Positions 55,345-64,000 of a stretch of 64,000 nt of DNA are shown here, piece by piece; within the stretch, counting starts at the first letter, position 1, and each line of letters opens with the position of its first letter. The position numbers and the translations under genes were made by a program. The notes beneath the pieces are model-generated. The model searched no databases. It had not been told where the DNA came from and worked only from the letters and a program-made list of their open reading frames with translations. This DNA is from Gnetum montanum (taxonomy: Eukaryota; Streptophyta; Gnetopsida; Gnetales; Gnetaceae), in NCBI GenBank assembly GCA_015680685.1, contig MNCI01023302.1, positions 823,292 to 887,291 on the forward strand, in the 5' to 3' direction.

Positions 55345-57537
55345 ATGTCTTCTTCACATAGGACCCATAATGCATTGTATGATGAGAAAACTTGTAGGAG
55401 AAATGATAGGATATATACTGAAGAAATTTGGAGTGAACAACCTCAAACAAGTGTTTCCTATGCTCATTTAGACCCTGACTACATTCAACTACTATAGAAA
55501 ATTCTAGAGCAGATGGAGAAATTCCTAGAACAATGAAGGCCTCAAGGCCTAGGACCTCCTATAAACCTAAACAAGATAAATCAAAGGACCAAAGTGAGAA
55601 ATATAGAAGCCATGGAAATTCTCCCAATTCCTCATATTCCTCTTCCTCTTTAACATTTAGTTCTGATGAAGATGTACATAGGTATAGAGATAGAGCTCCA
55701 CTATGGGGTCAAGATAAAGATAGAAATTAGACCCAAGGGCAAAATTGAAGACATCACAATGAGTATAGACAAGATTATCACAATCAAACAAATAGAAATA
55801 AAAATTTTCATCACAACATGTTTGATGACGATGAACTCTTGTTGGCCACTAAGAGCTTGATGCAGATCATGAAGGTAGTTAAGATACCTCATAGACATTG
55901 TAGGGATAGTTGCTTACCCATGCTTGATATAAATAAGATCCCTAAATTTTCGGGAGGCTACAACTTGGATCCACAACATCATATACAAGCCTTCCATGAT
56001 GCTTGTGCCTTGTACAATATTGAAAATGGATGGCAAAAGCTTAAGCTCTTTCATAGGACACTAATCGATGAAGCTAAAAGTTGGTATAGATCGTTGGAAC
56101 CACATTCCATTCACTAGTGGTCCACAATGTTGGAAATTTTCAATGAAAAATACCAAACCTATGCGAGGGTGTCCAACCTAAGGAGATGAATCCAAGGATG
56201 GAGACAAGAACAACATGAACCCTTGGACATGGTCTTAGATAGATATTATTTTTTACTGAATAGATGCCTAGGTCATGGTTCCTTTGAGGAAAGGCAACTT
56301 TTCCACATCATCGATGGGCTTCATAATGAAACCAGGGAGACCCTTGGGATGTATGATCCAAGTCAATTATATGAGCTACGAACCCATTAGATCTAAGAGT
56401 TGATCAAGCATGTGGCAAAAGAAGGAGAGCTATGAAAATGGAAGAATGTAGAGGAAAGAAACTAGGAGCCAACTCTTCAAAAGAAAAGGATCCATATCTA
56501 TGATGAGGAGAGAGATCCAGCTCTCGATGAGATGATTTTACAACCAACCTTGTTAACACAAAATTTTATCAATGAGCTTGAAGCAAAGCTAGGTGAGATG
56601 TTGGAAGGGATGAATGAGAAAGTTAAAACTTGCATAGAAACAATAGAGGAGAGAGTGACATAAAGCAAATTAAGTGATCATAAAAAAAATAGGAAAAAGA
56701 ACTAAGAAATAGCTAGGAACACTTATCAGCAAATAGGAAAAATGGCTAAAGAAAGTGAGGCTATAGAATCAACCACAGATGAAGATAATGGATGTGACAT
56801 TTACATATATGATCATTTGAAGGGTCATTACTTGATCTTGTTGCATCTACATAAGAGCTAGGTAGGGGCATTAAATCTCAAGTTTGTACAGAAGTACATG
56901 TCTAGGAGATTTCCTCTTTTGCACAGTAATTTTAGACAACCCCAAAACGAACTGCACTATCTTGGGGGGACTTATTACTAGCCTCAACACTAGCATCAAC
57001 CACAATGGAAACAACCACAGTAGTGGGGAATGCCACCACCAAACTAGCCCTATCATTCCTACCAACCAAACCCACATAGATATTATGTTCAACACCCTAT
57101 TTCACTAACTAGTTTTACTTCCTCTACTTCAAATCACTACCACCACTCTCCCGAATATCATTATCCCACAACATCTTATACAAAATCACCACCTCACACC
57201 TCTCACCTTGCATCATATCCTCAATATTCTCATACTCACCTCCATCATATGTCACCTCTAACAACACAGGAAGGTTTAGCATCACAACATCAACAAGAGA
57301 ATGCCACTTGTGTTGCGAACATACATGTAAATGATAACGCTAGTATATCTCAACCAAAGTCTTGGAAACATCCCTTCTGGAGGAAAAGACATAAGCTAAA
57401 GCAAAACACTCATGGACCTACTACATCACCTGAACCAGCACAAGGCCAATTTGATGCAACAACCTTCCTCACAAAAATGATGTCTCCTAATCATATGCAA
57501 AAGCCAACAACCATCACCACTCCACACAAGACATAAA
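55345..57537 (+). pseudogene. Gag of element E, best kept capsid domain of the family
   Basis: The start ATG at 55345 (MSSSHRTHNALYDEK) parallels A and C. The clean frame 55818-56117 has the capsid-like core: INKIPKFSGGYNLDPQHHIQ, AFHDACALYNIENGWQKLK, LFHRTLIDEAKSWYRSLEP. Further on lie LDRYYFLLNRCLGHGSFEE and HIIDGLHNETRETLGMYDP (56230-56360). The knuckle is decayed (CDIYIYDHLKG, near 56800). The tail (56880-57537) is rich in His, Pro, Tyr, Gln and Thr. The open frame 57249-57536 covers its end. Several stops and shifts are present. Confidence 0.7.
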
Positions 57538-59350
57538 TGATAAACTTATCATTGTGGAGAGATAGAAGAATCCATGCATCACCAATAATGATAAAGGGTG
57601 CAGTTGTCGGCCAGAAGTTTGAAATATTAACACAACCCCTATACTAGCCCATCATAAAGCTTAGGAGCAAGTGTGTGAAAAAAGGCTAGTCTACACAATA
57701 GCCACTAAACCAGAAGACACCCAGTGGCTTGAAAATGAGAATATAAAACTATCTCAAAGATGCATGGAAGTAACTGATTTTCTTATCAGTTTTGGAATTT
57801 TCTGATTTTTCATATGTTTTTCATTTCTTAATATTTTCTTTTTTATATAATTTTTATCTTTTCTTGAGTCAGTCTCTTTATGTTTTATGAACATATTTTA
57901 TGTTTTTCTTAATAAAATTGCCAAGTCATGATGTAGAAGTCAATGCTATGTGTTGGGTATTTTGTGCTATGCTATCAAGATAATTAGGTAAGTAATTGTG
58001 TAAATCATTAAGACCACCTCATCCATCCCTCCAGTTCTTTGAATAAAAGGTCTTTTTCATGGAAACAATTTGGTTTTTATTTTATGAAACTAAAATTCAT
58101 TAATGATCATTGAACCTTGAAGAAAGAGGAAATGACCAAGTGGAAATGACAAAGGGTGTGACCTCAAGAGGCCTTGTTGGGTTTTCTTCTTGACTTTATG
58201 TGGTTTATGACTCCTCGAGGAACATATCATCACTCCTTCATCAACCAATAAATAGGAAGCCATGTCTTTGCATGGTGTGGTTCCCATTTAAAAAGAAAAA
58301 AATAATAATGGAAATTCAAAGCACACCCCTTAGCCACAATAATGGGCTACAAGCACTAGTTATGAGGTTGGAAAGACATGTTACCCATACTTGAAGGCAC
58401 CCCTCTAACCAAGGTCCTTCCTTCCTTCTTCTCTTTTCTTTTCTTTTTGGAGTTATGATTGTTCTTTAAGGTGGCTGTGGACTCATGGTGGTTGGCAAGA
58501 TGTAACACATCAATGTGAGGTCACTATTCATGGTATGGTCTTAGTTTGAACTTGGACAGATAGGTATGTTGATCATTTTAATCACACTTGTTACAAGAAC
58601 CTATTGTGGACATGGTCAAAGTACCTTACATTCTAATCTCTACAATCCCTTCTCATTCCATTATTCACCTCACTATTGCATGCAATTATGAGCCTTTTGG
58701 TTTTGTCTAGTATAATGCAACATCCCAACCATGGTAGTTGTGTGTTGTTTGGAACAAAGGCATGGTCTACATTTAACTTCTCGGGTGCCCACAGACATCT
58801 ACAAAAGTGGTTATGCAAGGGCATTATGGAAAGAGCTTACTTTGGAAAGGACCTACTTGCATAACTTTTGTAGATCATGGCTTTGAAGTAACCTTCACAT
58901 CTTCCAGAACATTAATGATAGTTTCTCTGAATTCATGCATAATTTTGGAACTACTTCTCATCCATTTTATTAACTTTTCCTACTTTTCTATGTCCATATC
59001 CATTAATATTTCTTGGCCATATATTGAATTAGACCTTTGGTTTTAATTACTCAAAAACCTATGTGCTTCCAGAGTTACACTTATTAGTCATGGGGGCTAA
59101 GGATGCCTGCTTTAAAATTGTTGAAATTTTTTCAACATCCTATTTTTGAACATCATGGTAACTAATAGTATTTGATCAAAATAATGTGAATAGCTTAATG
59201 ATTTTAGTTACCTCATAGCCTTGGGTATAGTAGGCTATAATCACCTTGTGCTTAAACGAAAACTAAGGGATTTGAAAAGGGTTAATTATTAAGGAAAATT
59301 TACCAAAACTAATGTTGATCCTTTGGTGACTATAGGTGATGCTAAAAGAA
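57538..59350 (+). other. E linker remnant and 3' non-coding region
   Basis: The first 250 bases hold a remnant of the protease end and the TKPEDTQWLENENIKLSQ linker (near 57690-57770). The non-coding region follows, with one CATG(T/C)TACCCATGCC-type motif (58368-58402) and the GCAAGGGCATTATGG block (about 58795-58865). Frames at 58090-58287, 58633-59046 and similar are overlapping shadows without relatives. Confidence 0.55.
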
Positions 59351-59650
59351 ATGCCTAAGGGAGAAGGTCCTTTTCCAGGCACAACAATGAAGCCAAGAGA
59401 GGGGCAACAAAGGATATGCTCATGAACAAATCGTAGCACATACAAGATAGCAGCTCAAACTTCCCATGTTTGCTAGATCCATGGAGTGATGAGAAGAAAT
59501 TTTAGTCCACCCTATAAGAATGATCTGCATAACTAGAGAATCATCGACATAACAATCAAGGTTAGAAATCTGCCACCGCTAGTGGTAACAAGAAGAATCA
59601 TCTTCAGCAAATTCTTGAAGACCTATGCAAATTTTGTAATCTTCAAAGTT
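59351..59650 (+). pseudogene. Start of the third ORF, remnant in element E
   Basis: MPKGEGPFPGTTMKPREGQQ resembles the basic N-termini in B and D (M.PKR..GPS.PR). Only the first part remains before a stop and deletion. The following sequence joins the short 3' region shared with B. Confidence 0.4.
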
Positions 59651-59821
59651 TGTCTAATCTTTTTTTCACTCTGTCATTTTGTATACATCCACTTAAATAA
59701 AATTTTGTAATGTAGCATTCAGAGTTAGTCAATAATTAACATCAGTTAATAATTCCATACCTTCTTAATTTTGTAAAGAAAGCTCGGTCATATCTTGTTA
59801 ACTTGATGACTAGTTTTTGTT

Positions 59822-59835
59822 TAGTTGTGGAGGTA
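59822..59835 (+). other. Polypurine tract of element E
   Basis: TAGTTGTGGAGGTA, directly before the 3' LTR. It is weaker than in A. Confidence 0.6.
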
Positions 59836-60767
59836 TGATGAATCATCAGATGGCTAGGTTATCCAAAAATAGGGCTCCAATAACAAGGCTCCAATATCCT
59901 AGCTTCGATAACAGGGCTTCGATAACAAGGCCTCAATATCGGGTACTCGATGTCGAAGCCCAAGACTCAATATCAGATATATGATGTTGCAGGGTATACA
60001 CTAGCCTATAAATATAGTGCTTGGACACATGGTTTTGGGATTAGTTTCATTAGTTTTTTCATTGTTTTTCATAGTCTTATCAATAGAGCAGTCGAATTCT
60101 TGTAGTTTTATTTCGTAATCTTAGAGAACAGTTAGTGAGTGCCCACAGAGTGGATCTAAGTCAATTGTATGAAGTCTTATTTGATTGGCAATGTACTTGG
60201 ACATATTCCATGAACAACAATAAGATTGATATTGATTCTTATTCATTGTAGCACTTTGACTTAGATTAGATTTACTTTCCATGCAATTTACTTTTCATGT
60301 ACTTAGTTAATATTTACATTTTCATGCATGTTAATTAATTAAGCACATAAGTACAATCACTTTGAGCATGCGTATGACTCTTGGTAATCCCATCAATGCT
60401 TAACGTTTGGTAACCCAGTAGCGTCATATGTGTTCAGGATGTGCACAGGAAGTGGGATCAGATACTTATGTTAGGGTAGTTGATTATTAATTAAAATTTA
60501 GATTAGTTGCATTGATTATAAACTGAGTTTCAACCTATTATTAATCATAGAACAATAAAATATAAAATAATAAAAATCATATGCCTCACTCTGGACTAAA
60601 CCGTACATAGAAAAGCTACCACTAGTCAAGGTGGGAAGATAGTGAACTGTGATCAAGGCATAGTGATCTAGATGCCACAACTAGTCCCATCCACAAAATT
60701 TGACCGAATCATGCGTGAACGCTTGTGATTCATATAGTTGTGTGTAGGGGTACCTTGCTGCTCATCA
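59836..60767 (+). repeat. 3' LTR of element E
   Basis: TGATGAATCATCAG...CTCATCA, 932 bp. It is shorter than the 5' LTR by 99 bp, of which 84 are six missing 14-bp units in the U3 array (59868-59937). TATA box at 60005-60016. Confidence 0.9.
59868..59937 (+). repeat. Five copies of the 14-bp unit in E 3' LTR
   Basis: The same unit as at 54214-54367, in the order AATAGGGCTCCAAT, AACAAGGCTCCAAT, ATCCTAGCTTCGAT, AACAGGGCTTCGAT, AACAAGGCCTCAAT. Confidence 0.9.
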
Positions 60768-60772
60768 TTAGG
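60768..60772. repeat. Right target-site duplication of element E (TTAGG)
   Basis: Exact match to 54177-54181. Confidence 0.9.
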
Positions 60773-63310
60773 TTTTCCTTTTGTAAGTATTTTTCTTAAA
60801 ATGAGTAATTAGACATCATCCCCATTAATGCACTTTGCAATCCATTTTACTGCAAGAGAAATACCCTGGTTATAACAATTAATGAGGCTAGCTCCTCCAT
60901 CTTTCTTACTACTAGTGTAAATATACTAAGCAACTTTAGAAAAACCTTTTCTATGTTTCTTAGCAAATCAAAGAAACCAACAGATAATATGATCAATTAT
61001 CTCATAAGAAGTTTTAGAAGGAACCCAATAACATGAGCAATAAATATGAGTTGATTGAAGCATTTCATGAGTAACTAAAACTTTATTAACAAGGATGAAC
61101 TTTTTTTCTTATCATTTATCAAGCTTCTTTTTAATTTTATCAACCACATAATTTCCCAAAATAGTAAGATTATGCTCAAAAGAAAAAGGTATTTCTAAAA
61201 TTTTGAAGATAGAATTTTTTTTCAAAATTTTTCAAGGCTTAAAAGTAACCCGCTCATAAATTATTGTCATTACAATAACAATAAAATTTTGTTAATTGAT
61301 CCTAAGAGCTAGATAACATGTATTAATTCTCTACTCTAGCTAAAGATTATTGATATGTTGCAAAGAATTATTGATCATAAAAAAAGAGTCATGTGCAAAG
61401 TGCATTTTAAGAAATTATGTGCCTTGATCATTAATTGAAATTTTCTTTATGAAATTCTTTGGTAGATCCTAATGCAAATTATGTAAAAAAAAATGTGCAT
61501 TAATAATAAAAAGATAATAAGCTAGAGGACAACCTTGACAAACTAACAATTGAAAAGAAATGGAGGAACTTAATCCAAAATTAGTGGCAACTTGAGCATT
61601 AGCATAAGTAAGTAGGATACAAATAAGTTGAGTAAAATAATAACCAAATTCTAGTTTATAGAGATGAGAAATAGTGATATTCCATTCAATCCTATCATAA
61701 GCTTTGGCATAATCTAACTTAATAAAAGTAATGTCTTGGTTAGTATTAGAAGCCCACTACATTCCCTCCCAAGCTTCAGTAACATTATTTAAGATAAGTC
61801 TACCTTTAACAAAACTAGTTTGCTTAAGTTTGATGATATCTTCAATAATCTTCTGAATTCAACAAGTCATGCATTTAGCAAAAATTTTATAGGTATTGTT
61901 AAGAAGAGTAATATGCCTCCAATTAGCAATATGTTGAAGATCTCCATTCTTAGGAAGAAGTCAAATCACAAATTTATTGAAATTTTTACCAAGAGAAACT
62001 TTTTTAATGGATTATTGAAAAACATAAAAGAGATAATCTCCAACAATGTCTTAAGATTGTTAAAACGTTTAATAGGAAAACCATCAGAACTTGGAGCTTT
62101 ATCATCTGCTAAACCAAAGGCCATTGCTTCAATTTATTTTGTTGTAATTTTTGCTTCAAGAATACTTTGATGTGCTTTTGTTATAAGATAAGAAATATGC
62201 ATACTAGAGGCCTAGAAGAATTCCCTGCTAAAACCTTCAGAAGAAAAAATAGAAGAAATTTAATTCACTAAAAAAATTATTAATAGTCTTAATATTTTTA
62301 ATGATGGAATCATTTATATAAATTGATTCTAGTTTAGGTACCTGATCCTTTCTTTTTAGAAATTTAAAAAATTTCTTACAAGATTCATCTTCAATTTTTA
62401 ACCAACCCATACAACTTTTAGTAAGAGTACTTTTAGCTTCAAAGGTATCCCATTGTTGCTTATCATAACGAGCTTTAGCCAAGGCTTTTTGAGTTTCAAA
62501 ATCAAAGGGATTCTAGTCTAAAAAAATTTTCATTTACTTTATAGATTTTTCAAGATCTTCTTCAACTTAACGCTTACACTTTGCAAATTGCTTTCCAAAC
62601 CATCTAGAATAATTTCTGACCCTACAAGTAGTTTGTTGCCACCAGTCAATCCAACCAATATCACTAGAAGGCTTTTTTTCTACATTTTATTATACTTAAA
62701 AATATTTTTTCTACTAGGTCATATGAACATATTAGCATTCATACAAAAACGCTCATGCATTCGAAAGAATGTATATTATCACTAGAAGGCTTTTTTTCTA
62801 CATTTTATTATACTTAAAAATATTTTTTCTACTAGGTCATATGAACATATTAGCATTCATACAAAAACGCTCATGCATTCGAAAGAATGTATAATATCAC
62901 TAGAAGGCTTTTTTTTCTAAATTTTATTATACTTAAAAATATTTTTTCTACTAGGTCATATGAACATATTAGCATTCATACAAAAACGCTCATGCATTCG
63001 AAAGAATGTATAATTTATACCAAAGAGAAAAATGCTAATAGGAAAATGATCTAACAAATTAGCATATGTATGCACTTTTACTTTCCTTGTAGGCTTCCAA
63101 AATGAAACATTAGAGATGTAAAATCTATCAAGTAGAGAATAAAATATATTATTTTCTTGTAGATAATTACACCAAGTATAATGCTTCTCATTCAAATGAG
63201 ATGAGAATAAAGAGCTAACATTAGAAAGAAAATATTTTTCTTTGAAATTGCACCAATCTTCTTTTTCTTGGAAAGATATATTAGGAGGACGATATGAATA
63301 TTGGAGTAGG
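60773..63310 (-). pseudogene. LINE F, endonuclease end and reverse transcriptase (minus strand), decayed
   Basis: Minus-strand pieces appear in LINE order. The end of the endonuclease lies at 63195-62956 (YTWCNYLQENN, LLDRFYISN, LLDHFPISIF, matching FTWSN, SRLDRF and SDH.P). A basic linker follows at 62482-62237 (AKARYDKQQW, WLKIEDESCKKFFKFLKRK). RT has DKAPSSDGF near 62090, KAYDRIEWNI near 61690, QGCPLAYYLFI near 61540 and an HDSFFINN piece where FADD is usual near 61385. It would copy its own RNA at a nicked target. Frameshifts, stops and a tandem repeat inactivate it. The 5' end is missing beyond about 63310. Confidence 0.65.
62659..63012. repeat. Three tandem copies of a 118-bp unit in LINE F
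   Basis: The units at 62659-62776, 62777-62894 and 62895-63012 are nearly identical, with only small differences in the T-run (TTTTTTTCTACA against TTTTTTTTCTAAA). They lie at the endonuclease/linker border. Confidence 0.93.
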
Positions 63311-63964
63311 TGGCCTCTAATACTTTGGTCTTAACTTATACACTTCATATTGTTTATAAAATACACACACCATGTTAAAAAGACAAAGTATGAATTAAGA
63401 AGAACTATTAGAAAGTAATTTATACATTGTCTTAACTTGTAGTAATTTAAGTGAGTTAAGCCTTCGCTTTATAAAAATTGTAAGTTAATAAGGAGTTCGT
63501 AAGGCTAATTCGTAAATAAGTAAAGCTCATTCGTAAACAAGTTGAGTTAAGTTGTAAAGAAATATTGGTTTATAGAATATTCCTAAAACTAGTTGTGTTA
63601 AGTTGTGTCATTTTGTATCATAATGATAGCTCTTCATTAAGTTAAAATATGGCTAGTGTCAAGTTGTAAGTTGAATAGAAGAAAAGTAGTAGTAGAAGAA
63701 GAATAAGTATAGGTAACAAGTAAGCAATAACCTATTCCAACCAAAATATTTGAAGAATTATTTTTTGTATACATTATCCAAGGAATTGCGAGTTGCAAAT
63801 TGCAATTCCAATTGATCAAATATTTTGAACTATCAATTTCCACAAATCATTCACTACTTTTACCTTCTTAAGATAAGTAAAGTTTAACAAATATGTCTTA
63901 GATTCTAAAATAGTGGTTAGAAGGTTGACAAAATTGGTGTTGATTACCATTAATCTATAACCAT

Positions 63965-64000
<36 letters not shown>
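63311..64000. other. Unassigned AT-rich sequence, ending in (TA)n
   Basis: No gene or element is recognised. GTTAAGTTGT words recur (63545-63610), and a TA dinucleotide run fills about 63968-63998 at the window edge. Confidence 0.5.

Larger units (their letters stand above)
54182..60767 (+). mobile_element. Element E: pol-less Athila-like element inserted in LINE F
   Basis: LTRs at 54182-55212 and 59836-60767, a tRNA-Asp-like primer site, gag, a remnant of the protease-RT linker, the 3' region, the start of the third ORF, a polypurine tract and a perfect TTAGG duplication mark a complete insertion on the plus strand. RT, RNase H and integrase are missing, and most of protease too, so it is non-autonomous. 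It splits LINE F, whose two halves flank it in the right order. Confidence 0.88.

Overview
This window is plant nuclear DNA made almost entirely of old, nested retrotransposons. It is AT-rich, and its elements carry tRNA-Asp primer sites and Athila/Tat-type Ty3/gypsy proteins. A plant-type LINE end, a germin-like gene fragment and a nuclear-type tRNA-Asp also occur. This fits a seed plant with a large, repeat-filled genome, possibly a gymnosperm, but the species cannot be read from the sequence. No intact host gene was found. An assembly gap covers 36292-37232.

The elements nest in layers. A degenerate minus-strand LINE ('F', 63310-60773 and 54176-53142) is split by Athila-like element 'E' (54182-60767, perfect TTAGG duplication). 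Plus-strand 'D' (42837-53141) abuts the LINE's 3' side and has a solo LTR (43715-44693, CTTAG duplication) inside its gag. 'B' (plus, 16256-24712 and 41492-42836) appears to sit in D's gag leader. Minus-strand 'C' (1-5855 and 16138 to about 16255) appears to sit in B's gag. 'A' (minus, 5856-16132) is a full-length copy inside C's 5' LTR. B's third ORF is cut by a different Ty3/gypsy element, 'G' (terminal repeats 25718-28740 and 35172-41491). G's right repeat is cut in turn by a 4-kb island (36258-40279) with 11-bp terminal inverted repeats. The island carries a tRNA-Asp-like sequence, a 5'-truncated LINE with a 13-bp target duplication, and germin-like protein exons.

Elements A to E form one family. 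LTRs start TGATGA and end TCATCA, the primer site matches tRNA-Asp, and the polypurine tract is close to CAGTCATGGGGGTA. Gag ends in a proline/tyrosine/glutamine-rich tail and is followed by a retroviral-type protease. A and B keep RT, RNase H and integrase. C and D go from protease straight to a short basic reading frame and the 3' region, so they look like a pol-less lineage. B and D carry a long third ORF of unknown function, and E keeps only its start. U3 regions hold short palindromic minisatellites upstream of a TATA box, and copy number differs even between the two LTRs of E.

G belongs to another lineage, with the order gag, protease, RNase H-like domain, RT, second RNase H, integrase. 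Almost every reading frame in the window is broken. The exception is A's protease, which remains open for 168 codons. The points most worth following up are the TIR-bounded island with gene fragments, the conserved non-coding motifs in the family's 3' regions, the unknown third ORF, and the variable U3 arrays.
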